Below, piece after piece: positions 8,236 through 16,949 of a DNA stretch of 35,879 bases; positions within the stretch are counted from its first letter, which is position 1; every line of letters starts with the position of its first letter. The DNA comes from an uncultured Blautia sp. Its GTDB lineage: Bacteria > Bacillota_A > Clostridia > Lachnospirales > Lachnospiraceae. Location: positions 1 through 35,879 of the forward strand of contig CAJLTE010000025.1 in NCBI GenBank assembly GCA_905209435.1, read 5' to 3'. Position numbers and translations under genes: made by a program. The notes beneath the pieces were generated by a model. It was not told the DNA's origin. It saw only the letters and a program-made list of their open reading frames with translations, and did no database searches.

Positions 8236-9294
8236 TTATTTTTCTATCTCACTTAATAACTGAATCAACTTTTGAGTATCTTCCTCAGTCGTCGCCCAGC
8301 TTGTGGCAAATCGGATTACAGAATGTGTCTCATCATACTTTTCCCAGAATCCAAATTCCACATCCTGGGCTATTTTTTTCATCACATCATTTGAAACAAT
8401 GCAGAAAATCTGATTTGTCGGTGTATCCAGATAGAGTTCGTATCCAAACTTTTTCAGTGCTGCCTTAATCTGTTCTGCGGCATCAATGGCTGGTTTTCCA
8501 ATCCGCTCATAGAGTCCGTCTGTAAATAATTCACTGAACTGGATACCTGCAATTCTTCCTTTTGCAAGAAGTGCTCCATGCTGTTTAATAATGGTAAAGA
8601 AGTGCGGAATCAAACCTTTCTGCGGAATTACTACTGCTTCTCCAATCAGTGCGCCGCATTTCGTACCGCCAATATAAAAAGCATCACAAAGTGCAGCCAG
8701 ATCTTCTAACGTTACATCATTTTCTTTACTTGCAAGTGCATAGGCAAGACGTGCTCCATCTACATAAAGCGGCAGATGATTTTCCCTGCACACCTTGCTG
8801 ATGGCAGTTAATTCTTGTTTAGAATACAGTGTACCGTATTCTGTCGGCTGGGAAATATAAACCATTCCAGGCATTATCATATGTTCAAAGTTAGCATCAT
8901 CATAGAAATCTTTCACCAGCTTTTCAATCTGTGCTGCTGAGATTTTTCCATCCTTCTCCGGCAGTGTGAGAACTTTATGTCCCCCAAACTCAATCGCTCC
9001 AGACTCATGTGTTGCAATATGTCCCGTTTTCGCAGCCACAACTCCCTGATAGGATTTCAACAATGCGTCAATCACTGTTGCATTCGTCTGTGTTCCACCC
9101 ACCAGCAGAAATACTTCTGCATCCGGTGCGCCGCAGGCTTTTCTAATCTTCTCCTTCGCATCTTCTGTATATGGATCCAGACCATATCCAACTGTTTTCT
9201 CCAGGTTTGTCTCCATCAGCTTCTGCATGATTGCAGGATGAGCACCTTCCATATAATCGCTGGCAAAATATAAACGTGATTCTGTATTTTCCAT
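8236..9294 (-). CDS. PLP-dependent aldolase, low-specificity L-threonine aldolase family
   Basis: 352 aa, fold-type I PLP enzyme that would cleave L-threonine/allo-threonine to glycine and acetaldehyde. Visible: LYFASDYMEGAHPAIM at the start, the glycine-rich FLLVGGTQTNATVIDALL phosphate-binding region, HESGAIEF, LPLYVDGARLAYAL (cofactor-ring Asp about 179) and YIGGTKCGALIGE with the Schiff-base Lys about 212. Start set at the ATG at 9294 (MENTESRLYF), where similarity to the family begins; AGGA lies 13 nt upstream. A longer frame to 9387 exists but looks non-conserved. Downstream of the MATE gene on the same strand, with a strong hairpin between them. The 'EYMEGAHP' subgroup is less well characterised, so exact substrate is uncertain. 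Confidence 0.9.
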   Translation of the reverse strand: MENTESRLYFASDYMEGAHPAIMQKLMETNLEKTVGYGLDPYTEDAKEKIRKACGAPDAEVFLLVGGTQTNATVIDALLKSYQGVVAAKTGHIATHESGAIEFGGHKVLTLPEKDGKISAAQIEKLVKDFYDDANFEHMIMPGMVYISQPTEYGTLYSKQELTAISKVCRENHLPLYVDGARLAYALASKENDVTLEDLAALCDAFYIGGTKCGALIGEAVVIPQKGLIPHFFTIIKQHGALLAKGRIAGIQFSELFTDGLYERIGKPAIDAAEQIKAALKKFGYELYLDTPTNQIFCIVSNDVMKKIAQDVEFGFWEKYDETHSVIRFATSWATTEEDTQKLIQLLSEIEK

Positions 9295-9390
9295 TTTTAC
9301 TGTTTTATCCTTTCTTTTAAACCATTTCCATGTATCTTCTATTGAATTATCAAGTTCATTCACCAGATATTCCAGCATACACACCAAATT

Positions 9391-9422
9391 TTTGATTATA
9401 CTCCTGCGGGAGTATAATCAAA
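9391..9422. terminator. Perfect 14-bp hairpin with 4-nt loop after the MATE gene
   Basis: TTTGATTATACTCC-TGCG-GGAGTATAATCAAA is a perfect palindrome starting 4 nt beyond the MATE stop codon (9426). No long T run follows on the minus strand (AATTTGG), so it is not a classic terminator; it may act as a processing site, terminator or operator for the aldolase gene. Confidence 0.55.
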
Positions 9423-9425
9423 ACA

Positions 9426-10757
9426 CTATTCTCTGATTTCCCTGTACACACTCGACCTCACCAGCACAATCGCCACAACCGCTGTAATAAAATCTGACAC
9501 TGGCTGGGCGGAAAGTACACCGTAATATCCCACTGTCTTTGACAGAATAAAGATTACCACTGCGAAGATCACTCCCTGTCTGCTGACTGAGAGGATAAAT
9601 GCGTTCAATGCCTTCCCTGCCGACTGGAAGGTACAGGTGCTTACCAAAGTTACAGCAGTAAAGACAGCTCCCAGAAGCTGCAGACGAAGCATTGGCACTC
9701 CGGTGCTGACGATTGCACTGTCATCCATAAATGCGGAGATTAATGGTTTTACCACCAGGCAGAGAATAACCGCAAGTACTGCGCCTGCCGCACATTCAAA
9801 CTTATAACTGAATGCCAGAATCTCACGAAGTCTCTTCTTATTTCCCGCGCCGTAATTATATCCGATCAATGGCTGAGAACCAAATGCAAATCCAACCAGG
9901 ATCAGCATGGCGATCATATTGATCTTCATGACAATCCCCATAGCTGCTACTTTCTCATTTCCATAAACCAGCAGAAATCTGTTCATCAGTGCAATTCCAA
10001 AACTCTGCATGAAATTTGTGACTGATGCCGGGATTCCAATAGCAAAAATATCTCCAAGTTCTTTTCCACTGATATGAAATCCTTTCAGATTCATGGACAA
10101 TCTCTTACTCTTTGTCAGTAAAAATATAATATAGAAGATGTCCGTGCAAATATTTCCAATCACTGTAGCAATCGCCGCTCCTGCTGCTCCCATTCCAAGC
10201 ACAGAAATAAAGATTGGGTCAAGAATAATATTCACAACTGCTCCAAGTACTGTTCCTGTCATAGAACCAACTGCAAATCCTTCTGTTCTCAGCAGATTTG
10301 ACGGCGTATACACCAGAATAATAAACGGTGCTCCAAGTACCAGCCAAGTATAATACTGGGATGCATACATAACCGTATCGGTATCCGCACCCAGAAGCTG
10401 TAGAATCGGAGCTCTGAAAGTCATCATAAGTACTGCTACGATCACACCACACACAATTGCTCCATAAAAACAGAAAACACTGAGCCGTTTTCCATCATCA
10501 TCCTTCTTCTGTCCAAACAATCTGGATATCACAGAACTTCCGCCCAGTCCAAAGATATCGCCCAGTGCGATCATCAATGTAAAGATCGGAGCCCCAAGCG
10601 ATACACCTGCTACCAGATTTGTATTTCCGGTTCCTGCGATAAAGTAAGTATCTGCCATATTGTAGATCAGCGAAATTACCATACTGAATACAACCGGCAG
10701 TGCAAAGCTGAAATATGCTTTATGCACAGGAGCTTTTTCAAATAAATCGTTTTGCAT
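9426..10757 (-). CDS. MATE-family multidrug/metabolite efflux transporter
   Basis: 443 aa, usual length for MATE. Twelve hydrophobic spans in two halves. Landmarks: KAYFSFALPVVFSMVISLIYNMADTYFIA at the start (the 'P...s.l...ly..vD..fig' signature), GLGGSSVISRLFGQKK, NIILDPIFISVLGMGAAGAAIAT and GSQPLIGYNYGAGNKKR in the second half. Start ATG at 10757 (MQNDLFEK) has AAGGA 7 nt upstream. The frame stays open to 10970, but that extension would translate the dispersed repeat at 10841 and is rejected. Exchanges Na+ or H+ for organic cations or metabolites; substrate unknown. Confidence 0.93.
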   Translation of the reverse strand: MQNDLFEKAPVHKAYFSFALPVVFSMVISLIYNMADTYFIAGTGNTNLVAGVSLGAPIFTLMIALGDIFGLGGSSVISRLFGQKKDDDGKRLSVFCFYGAIVCGVIVAVLMMTFRAPILQLLGADTDTVMYASQYYTWLVLGAPFIILVYTPSNLLRTEGFAVGSMTGTVLGAVVNIILDPIFISVLGMGAAGAAIATVIGNICTDIFYIIFLLTKSKRLSMNLKGFHISGKELGDIFAIGIPASVTNFMQSFGIALMNRFLLVYGNEKVAAMGIVMKINMIAMLILVGFAFGSQPLIGYNYGAGNKKRLREILAFSYKFECAAGAVLAVILCLVVKPLISAFMDDSAIVSTGVPMLRLQLLGAVFTAVTLVSTCTFQSAGKALNAFILSVSRQGVIFAVVIFILSKTVGYYGVLSAQPVSDFITAVVAIVLVRSSVYREIRE

Positions 10758-10840
10758 TATTTTTTCCTTCCTGATCATCATTCTCCGTGATTCTTCTCCG
10801 TACAATTTCTTCCCAATTTGGGGATAAGCCTCACAGATTG

Positions 10841-10886
10841 TCAAGCGGATATTCGCAATCCGCTTCGCTACTTGCTCATAACCAAA
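10841..10886 (+). repeat. Dispersed intergenic hairpin repeat, full copy
   Basis: TC-AAGCGGAT-attcgca-ATCCGCTT (8-bp perfect stem, 7-nt loop) followed by CGCTACTTGCTCATAACCAAAT. One of the best copies in the window, in the spacer between the DUF1284 gene and the MATE gene. Confidence 0.8.
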
Positions 10887-10954
10887 TAAATTATATCCTA
10901 TAGAAGAAAAAAAAATCAAGCACGCATATTTACGCACCTGATTTCTTTTTCTAT

Positions 10955-11359
10955 TCAGCATTTCTCCCATCTGCTCTTCTGATTCTCACAGATAGAATTC
11001 CACTGACATTTTCCACATATTTCCTTCCTTTTTCCTGATGCCAGAATTTTCTTCTGAACAACATCTGTAAAATCATCAAACTCCATGATCTGTCCATTCT
11101 CCAGACCGCACATTTCCAGCACTGCATCATCATATCTCTTTACCAGAGAGAACGAAGAACAGCATCCCTTTTCATTATTCGGACAGGCAGAACAGATTTC
11201 ATCTGTATCTGCATGAAGCTGTATCTTCGCACCTTTCTGAAAAATATCCAGCATCTCCTGCATATGTACTGAAAATCCGTCACTGTATCCTGCTCCTTTG
11301 AAATATGCAAGGCACATTCCATGATGCGGACGTAATGGAATACTCTTAATTAAAGACAT
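10955..11359 (-). CDS. DUF1284 domain-containing protein
   Basis: 134 aa, whole-length match to the DUF1284 pattern: IPLRPHHGMCLAYFKGAGYS at the N-terminus, then CSACPNNEKGCC (57-68 region), RYDDAVLEMCGLENG, KKILASGKRKEICGKCQWNSIC. Eight or more cysteines in CxxC-type pairs suggest a metal or Fe-S site, but the function of the family is not known. ATG with AAAGGA 9 nt upstream. It lies alone between the DMT transporter and the MATE gene, all on the minus strand. Confidence 0.88.
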   Translation of the reverse strand: MSLIKSIPLRPHHGMCLAYFKGAGYSDGFSVHMQEMLDIFQKGAKIQLHADTDEICSACPNNEKGCCSSFSLVKRYDDAVLEMCGLENGQIMEFDDFTDVVQKKILASGKRKEICGKCQWNSICENQKSRWEKC

Positions 11360-11487
11360 CTTTGTGTATCCTTTCCTTTAAAATGATTCATATTTAACCA
11401 GTAATTTAACACAAAGAATTTTGATTGGCAACCTTTACATCTCTTACGGTTTACAATTTTAGACTTTTTATAGATCATACTTTGAGC

Positions 11488-12378
11488 CTAACTATTTTTT
11501 TTATTTTCTATAGTTTTTGCTGCCTTCATATTATAAATAAACGTTCCCAGAGACGCCAGAATGATCAGCGCATATCCAGTAAAACTGTACTTATCCGGAA
11601 TTTCCCCAAACAGGATAAATCCCAGCAACGTCGCAAAAATAATCTGCGAATAATCAAAAATGGAAATCTTTCCTGCCGGTGCATACGTATAAGCTGCCGT
11701 AATTGTAAACTGTCCGCCTGCCGCAAATAATCCTGCCATCAGCAATGTCAGAAGCTGTTTCATGCTCATCGGTGTAAAATGGAATACCAGCCATGGTACA
11801 ACCGACAGACAGGAGAAAAAGGAAAAATAGAACACAATAACCGGTCCTTTCACTCCGTGAGTTCCAAGTACGCGTACCATCGTATACGCGATTCCAGCTC
11901 CCAGTCCACCGCATACCCCGATCAATGCAGGAACAAGCGCCGCATTATGAAATCCTGGCTTCACAACAAATAAACATCCAATAAACGCCAGTGCCACACA
12001 CGCTGCCTGCGCCGGTTTGATTTTCTCTTTTAACAGCAGAAAAGAAAATACAATCGCAAAAAACGGTGATAACTTATTCAGGATTGAAGCATCTGCCACC
12101 AGCAGATGGTCGATTGCGTAAAAATTACACAAAATCCCCAGCGTACCACATACACATCGCAGCACCAGCGGTCCCCAGTATTTCTTATCTACTTTCGGCG
12201 CTGTATGATTCTTAAACAAAATAACTGCCGCAAACACAGCCGCCACCAGATTTCGGAAGAAACTCTTCTCCACAGACGGCAAATCACCTGCCAGACGCAC
12301 ACTCACATTCATACAAGCAAAGAAAAACGCCGACAGGATGATCATTATCATACCCTTTATGTAATTTTCCTGTTTCAT
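11488..12378 (-). CDS. DMT-superfamily transporter (EamA family)
   Basis: 296 aa with ten predicted TM segments in two EamA repeats (about 8-140 and 150-285). Visible: IMIILSAFFFACMNVSVRLA at the start, KSFFRNLVAAV (typical 'fxRxlla'), LNKLSPFFAIVFSFLLLKEKIKPAQ at the end of repeat 1 and YSQIIFATLLGFILFGEIPDKYSFTGYALI at the end of repeat 2. The family exports or imports amino acids and other small metabolites; substrate unknown. ATG has AGG 9 nt upstream. Confidence 0.93.
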   Translation of the reverse strand: MKQENYIKGMIMIILSAFFFACMNVSVRLAGDLPSVEKSFFRNLVAAVFAAVILFKNHTAPKVDKKYWGPLVLRCVCGTLGILCNFYAIDHLLVADASILNKLSPFFAIVFSFLLLKEKIKPAQAACVALAFIGCLFVVKPGFHNAALVPALIGVCGGLGAGIAYTMVRVLGTHGVKGPVIVFYFSFFSCLSVVPWLVFHFTPMSMKQLLTLLMAGLFAAGGQFTITAAYTYAPAGKISIFDYSQIIFATLLGFILFGEIPDKYSFTGYALIILASLGTFIYNMKAAKTIENKKNS

Positions 12379-12405
12379 CAGATTTAACCTGCCTTTCTGT
12401 CCATG

Positions 12406-12452
12406 CAGACAGCCTCTTTTTCATAATATGCTGTCTGTCATTTACCTGTTAA
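12406..12452 (-). promoter_or_regulatory. Promoter of the DMT gene with an inverted repeat around the -10
   Basis: On the minus strand: TTAACA (12447-12452), 18-nt spacer, TATTAT (12423-12428). An 8-bp inverted repeat CAGACAGC (12406-12413) / GCTGTCTG (12430-12437) brackets the -10 box, as an operator would. Confidence 0.45.
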
Positions 12453-12488
12453 TCATAACACGGACAGAAATTTTGGTACAGATGAATT

Positions 12489-13277
12489 TTAAATATAATA
12501 CTCCACTTCCCGCACTGCCCCGTCTTTTTCAAACAGCGCTTTCATAACATTTCTCCTGATCTGGAGAAAATCATAACTGCTTCTCTCGCGGGGTCTTGGA
12601 AGTTCTACTTCGATATCCGCTTTTACAACACCTGGCTTGGATGACAGTACGATAATACGGTCACTGAGATAAATTGCTTCGTCAATATCATGCGTCACCA
12701 TCACCATTGTTGTTTTTTCCCTTTCCCAGATCTTCAATAGTTCTTCCTGAAGATCAATCCTGGTAAACGCATCCAGTGCTCCAAACGGTTCATCAAGAAG
12801 CAGAAGCCTCGGTTTCGTCGCAAGTCCTCTGACAATACTAACTCTCTGCTGCATGCCGCCTGATAGCTGAGACGGAAGTGCTTTTCCAAACGTTTCCAGC
12901 CCAACAAGCTGCAGATACTTCTCCGCTGTTTTCTGCTCCTGATCTGCTGATACTTTTGCCGGAAGTGTGAATGCAATATTCTGTTCTGCAGTAAGCCATG
13001 GAAAAAGTCGTGCCTCCTGAAAGATCATGCTGCATTTTCCTGATGGTCCCGTAACTTTCTCTTCATCAATGAAAATCTCTCCTGCTGTTGGTTTTTCCAA
13101 CGCAGTGATCATTTTTAATAATGTACTCTTTCCACATCCACTGGAACCGATCAGCGAAACAAACTGTCCTTCCCTGACATCCAGATTAATGTTCTGAAGT
13201 ACTTCCACCGTCTGATTCTGGATCTGGAAATTTTTCTTCACATTTTCAATACGTAATATTGTCTTTTTTCTGCTCAT
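12489..13277 (-). CDS. ABC transporter ATP-binding protein, nitrate/sulfonate/taurine type (SsuB/TauB-like)
   Basis: 262 aa. Walker A GSSGCGKST (44-52), Q-loop region IFQEARLFPWLT (the ARLFPW form is typical of SsuB/TauB), signature LSGGMQQRVSIVRGL, Walker B LLLLDEPFGALD, H-loop VTHDIDEAIYLSDRI. Start at the ATG at 13277, 4 nt after the permease stop; GGAGG lies 11 nt upstream inside the permease end. Energises import with the permease at 13282. The cognate binding protein survives only as a C-terminal piece fused to a radical SAM fragment, so the transporter is probably not functional as encoded here. Confidence 0.92.
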   Translation of the reverse strand: MSRKKTILRIENVKKNFQIQNQTVEVLQNINLDVREGQFVSLIGSSGCGKSTLLKMITALEKPTAGEIFIDEEKVTGPSGKCSMIFQEARLFPWLTAEQNIAFTLPAKVSADQEQKTAEKYLQLVGLETFGKALPSQLSGGMQQRVSIVRGLATKPRLLLLDEPFGALDAFTRIDLQEELLKIWEREKTTMVMVTHDIDEAIYLSDRIIVLSSKPGVVKADIEVELPRPRERSSYDFLQIRRNVMKALFEKDGAVREVEYYI

Positions 13278-13281
13278 GATC

Positions 13282-14085
13282 CTAATTTCCTCCACCTGCA
13301 AAACGCTTGCTGATATGATTCTGGAAAATCAGAAGAACTCTGTCTATCAGGAAACCGATCACACCGATTACCAGCACCAGCACATACATATTCGCTGCCT
13401 GCGCCAGAGATTTCGCAAACATGATCATATATCCGATTCCACTGGTAGCTCCGATCATTTCCGCAGCTACCACACTGACCCATGCTCCGCCGATTCCCAG
13501 ACGTAACCCTGTAAGAATATGATACAGCGCAGATGGAAGAACAATCCTGAAAATTATTTTTCTCCTGCTGATCCTGTATACATATGCCACCTCCAGCAGC
13601 TTCCGGTCTACACTCAGAACACCCGCCAGAGTATTCAGCAGTACAGGCCAGAGAGCCCCGATGATAATAATGGAAATATTTGCAGGCTCTCCAATTCCCA
13701 GAATGATAATGAAAATTGGAATCAGCGCAATTACCGGAATTGGACGCAGAATATTTACCAGAGAAGACAGCATCTTATTCACCGGAGTAAAAAGTCCCAT
13801 CAGAAATCCCAGTACAATTCCTACTACACTGGCGATCAGAAATCCTATAAGCACTCTCTGGAAACTGATCAGTAATCCCTGTGCCAGCTTTCCCGAAGTA
13901 ACCAGTTGTACAAAAGTCTCTGCCAGTCTCGACGGCGGCGGGATCACATTTCCATTGATCCTGCCTGTGTCTGCCGCCCACTCCCATAAGATCAGGAGCA
14001 ACACTGGAAGAAAAACTGCATAAAATATATTTTTTCCTGTACTTATAAAGCTTTTTTTCTCTTCATTTACATGATATCCGATCAT
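13282..14085 (-). CDS. ABC transporter permease, SsuC/TauC type
   Basis: 267 aa, six TM spans (first about 18-35). BPD_transp_1 features: WEWAADTGRINGNVIPPPSRLAETF after TM1 (characteristic of the family), GIVLGFLMGLFTPVNK, IPIFIIILGIGEPANISII and the EAA-like cytoplasmic loop AYVYRISRRKIIFRIVLPSALYHILTGLRLGIG. Start ATG at 14085 overlaps the stop of the upstream chimeric gene by 4 nt (ATGA), so the two are coupled. Works with the ATPase at 12489. Confidence 0.93.
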   Translation of the reverse strand: MIGYHVNEEKKSFISTGKNIFYAVFLPVLLLILWEWAADTGRINGNVIPPPSRLAETFVQLVTSGKLAQGLLISFQRVLIGFLIASVVGIVLGFLMGLFTPVNKMLSSLVNILRPIPVIALIPIFIIILGIGEPANISIIIIGALWPVLLNTLAGVLSVDRKLLEVAYVYRISRRKIIFRIVLPSALYHILTGLRLGIGGAWVSVVAAEMIGATSGIGYMIMFAKSLAQAANMYVLVLVIGVIGFLIDRVLLIFQNHISKRFAGGGN

Positions 14086-15110
14086 TTCTGTTCATCACCT
14101 GTCTGACTGATTTTTTCCATATAAGAAAGGTCTAAAAGGGAATCACTGTCCACATCTTTCCCCACATAGTCCACACTCTTCATCCAGTCTACAAATTCTT
14201 CATAAGCCTTCTTGTCATCGTCACTGAAGTCTGAAGCATATCTCTGCGGGAAGTTATCCTTCCATGCTGCTTCCACTGTAGCTACATCCTGTCCGGATGC
14301 ATCTGCGTAGAATTTTATGTACTCGTCCTGATGACTGTCCGCATAGTCCCAGGTATCATTAATCAGTTCCAGAACTTTCTCTGTAATCTCCGGATATTTT
14401 TCAGCAAATGCTTCTCTTCCTACTACATAATTGTAAATAGGAACCTGATCATCATCCAGAAGTTCTTTTCCCTCCAGGATTGTTCCGCCTGTGAGAAAAA
14501 TACTGGTATATCTTCCTGGTTGTTTTAATGCCTCCTGTACAGTTTCTTCAATATCGTCCAGATTTACAAACTGCGGTTTATCATTCTTTCTGTAAGTTGC
14601 TGCAATCGCACAATACTTACATCCGTGTCCCGGCGTCTGCCAGAACTGGCAAAACTGATTCGGATTAATATCAATTCTCTGAGGTCTTGCCCAGGCAATG
14701 TGCCACATAGGTTTTCCGCTGCTTGTGGTCTTGTTATAAAAGTCTGGTTTCTCCCAGTAAAACACCTCTTCTAACGGTTTCCCCTCATCGCAAATCATAA
14801 TCTTATCGTCTACCACATCTACGATAAGTGGTTCCCTCGCTCCCTGCACTCTCACATCTCCTGTAAGAATACTGGTTCCATCACGCATAAGCAGGGAAAA
14901 AGGTGTCAGATCTGTTTTTTCCAGTGCAAAACTTCTGCTCTGGGTCTGATGAATCTGTGGATCAACTTTCTTTAACGCCGCATCTGTAAAATGTACGCCT
15001 CGCCGTTGTGCATCTGTTTTTATAATGATAAATGGGGAAACTTCCGGATATTTTTCTATTACCTCTGTGATACTCAGTTCCTCATCCCGCCAGTTTGTCT
15101 TGTTTTCCAT
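14082..15110 (-). CDS. Chimeric frame: N-terminal half of a radical SAM protein fused to C-terminal third of a sulfonate-type binding protein
   Basis: 342 aa. Residues 1 to about 218 are radical-SAM-like: FCQFWQTPGHGCKYCAIAA gives Cys 154, 164, 167 in a CX9CX2C cluster (the spacing known from Elp3), followed by IFLTGGTILEGKELLDD, the GGE-like SAM-binding strand. There the barrel stops. From about residue 222 the frame reads as the end of an SsuA/TauA-type binding protein: PIYNYVVGREAFAEKYPEI, AAWKDNFPQRYASDFSDDDKKA and SYMEKISQTGDEQK. Such proteins need a signal peptide, and none is present. The joint (about 14440-14460) is in frame and best explained by a deletion that removed the end of the radical SAM gene and the front of the binding-protein gene. 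Neither half should work. An assembly join is the alternative. Confidence 0.8.
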   Translation of the reverse strand: MENKTNWRDEELSITEVIEKYPEVSPFIIIKTDAQRRGVHFTDAALKKVDPQIHQTQSRSFALEKTDLTPFSLLMRDGTSILTGDVRVQGAREPLIVDVVDDKIMICDEGKPLEEVFYWEKPDFYNKTTSSGKPMWHIAWARPQRIDINPNQFCQFWQTPGHGCKYCAIAATYRKNDKPQFVNLDDIEETVQEALKQPGRYTSIFLTGGTILEGKELLDDDQVPIYNYVVGREAFAEKYPEITEKVLELINDTWDYADSHQDEYIKFYADASGQDVATVEAAWKDNFPQRYASDFSDDDKKAYEEFVDWMKSVDYVGKDVDSDSLLDLSYMEKISQTGDEQK

Positions 15111-15173
15111 ATTGTTCTCCTCTCTGCGATGCTGCAGATTTCTTTATGGTAATTCCATTATTAAAGATAATTT

Positions 15174-16366
15174 TTACAACAAATATTTTTTAATTTCTTC
15201 AACCATATCAAGCTTTTCCCACGGAAGCTCAATGTCTGTTCTTCCGAAGTGTCCATAAGCTGCCGTCTGTTTGTATATCGGTCTGCGCAGATCCAGTGCA
15301 TCAATAATTGCCGCAGGTCTGAGATCAAAGACTTTCTCAATAATCTCCACGATCACTTCTTCCGGAACTTTTCCTGTGCCAAAGGTTTCTGCTGCAATAG
15401 ATACCGGTTTTGCCACGCCAATTGCATATGCCAGTTCTATTTCTACTTTTTCTGCAACACCTGCTGCCACCAGGTTTTTTGCAACCCATCTTGCAGCGTA
15501 AGCGGCTGATCTGTCAACCTTTGTCGGATCTTTGTCGGATCTTTTCCGGAAAATGCTCCACCGCCATGACGTCCTGTTCCACCGTAGGTATCAACAATAA
15601 TCTTTCTGCCGGTCAGTCCTGAATCGCCCTGTGGTCCTCCGATCACGAAACGTCCGGTAGGATTTACATAATAGATTGTGTCCTCATCCAGAAGATTTTC
15701 CGGAATTACCGGTTGAATCACATACTGAATACTATCTTTCTTAATCTGCTCCAGACTTACATCTTCACTGTGCTGTGTGGAGATTACGATGGTATGGATT
15801 CGTTTCACGCGATCATTGTCATCAAACTCAACTGTCACCTGTGATTTTCCATCTGGTCCCAGATAAGAAAGTGTTCCATCCTTTCTAACTTTTGCAAGCT
15901 GTCTTGTAAGTCTGTGTGCGAAGGAAATTGCAGGAGGGAGATATTCCGGTGTCTCGTTTGTCGCATATCCAAAGATGATTCCCTGATCTCCAGCTCCTGT
16001 TCCAAAGTCCTTGGTTTCTCCTTCCTGTTTGGATTCGTATGCTTTGTCTACTCCTAATGCAATATCCGGTGACTGTTCATCAATTCCGGTAAGTACTGAG
16101 ATTGAATCTGCATCAAATCCTCCAACCTGTCCGGTATAGCCAATATCTCTGACTGTATTTCGTACAATCTTTGGAATATCTACATATGCCTTGGTACTGA
16201 TCTCTCCAACAACAAGTGCAAGTCCTGTTGCTACAGTTGTCTCTGCTGCTACTCTGGAATATGGATCCTGCTCCAGCAAAGCATCCAGGATCGCATCTGA
16301 GATCTGGTCTGCAATTTTATCCGGATGTCCTTCTGTTACTGATTCTGATGTAAATAATTTCGCCAT
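15174..16366 (-). pseudogene. metK: S-adenosylmethionine synthetase, disrupted by an 11-bp tandem duplication
   Basis: Start ATG at 16366 ([20 protein letters not shown]), with AGGAG 9 nt upstream; total would be 393 aa. MetK signatures: [28 protein letters not shown] (ATP site), [19 protein letters not shown] and [12 protein letters not shown]. After GKDPTK the frame shifts and stops at 15443. The expected [20 protein letters not shown] continues in another frame to the stop at 15174. The cause is visible: the 11-mer TTTGTCGGATC occurs twice in tandem at 15520-15541; removing one copy restores the complete protein. MetK makes S-adenosylmethionine and is usually essential, so expect a second copy, a mixed population, or an assembly error. 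It lies 63 nt upstream of the radical SAM/binding-protein chimera on the same strand. Confidence 0.9.
15520..15541. repeat. 11-bp tandem duplication inside metK
   Basis: TTTGTCGGATC at 15520-15530 is repeated exactly at 15531-15541. It adds 11 nt and breaks the metK frame. Confidence 0.95.
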
Positions 16367-16459
16367 AATAATGTTCTCCTCTTCGTTCTTTATTTTGTTA
16401 CTGTTTGTCTTTCCTTGCTTATGTATTCTGTCATTCATACTTGCTTTGAACTTGGCGTT

Positions 16460-16489
16460 ATTATAATCATAGTTTCCATACTAACTCAA
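16460..16489 (-). promoter_or_regulatory. Promoter of metK
   Basis: Minus strand TTGAGT (16484-16489), 18-nt spacer, TATAAT (16460-16465). It gives a leader of about 85 nt. I see no SAM riboswitch in that leader. Confidence 0.6.
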
Positions 16490-16765
16490 TATGAATTTCA
16501 GGAAACGTTTTCAATAACTTTCTGAATACTTCGTTTTTTTTAATCTGTTTTATAAAAAACAATCCATACAAAACACTTTTTTCCTTATTTTTCTTTCCTT
16601 CTGTGAAAACGTATTCACCTGAAAAAATGTACGGTTTTATAGATTTCAGAGTTTTTCTTTCTCATGATTTTCTGTTATCAGAGATTTTTCCTGTCTTTTT
16701 TACATATTTCTAAGTTTTTTCATAACTGGTTTACGTTTTTAATTGCGGTTCAGAAAAGCATTAAA

Positions 16766-16828
16766 AAAGACCGTTTTTCCAGATCAGACACACTTTTTAT
16801 ATGTATCTGCTTCTGAAAAACAGTCTTT
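16766..16828 (-). terminator. Orphan long hairpin, terminator-like on the minus strand
   Basis: Arms AAAGACCGTTTTTCCAGA and TCTGAAAAACAGTCTTT pair over about 20 bp around a 20-nt loop. On the minus strand the stem is followed by TTTTTTAATG. No gene is seen upstream on that strand, so it may end a small RNA or be a relic. Confidence 0.5.
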
Positions 16829-16875
16829 ATGTAATGTTTTTTCTTATATTCGCTTCACTCCTTACCTGATTTATG

Positions 16876-16949
16876 TCAGGCGGATAAAATCATCTGCTTC
16901 GCGGCTTGTCTGATTCAGGTCAAGCGGATATTTGCTACTTGCTCATAAC
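16876..16949 (+). repeat. Two tandem degenerate copies of the dispersed repeat
   Basis: First copy: TCAGGCGGATAAAATCATCTGC-TTCGCGGCTTG. Second copy (16919-16949): GTCAAGCGGATATTTGCTAC-TTGCTCATAAC. They match the full copies at 10841 and 29388 with a few changes. Confidence 0.65.

Noticed and set aside
10758..10970. N-terminal extension of the MATE protein by 71 residues.
   Set aside because: It would translate the dispersed hairpin repeat; the ATG at 10757 has its own RBS and matches the family start.
16367..16460. A SAM riboswitch before metK.
   Set aside because: The leader is only about 85 nt, with no S-box core or terminator close to the gene.
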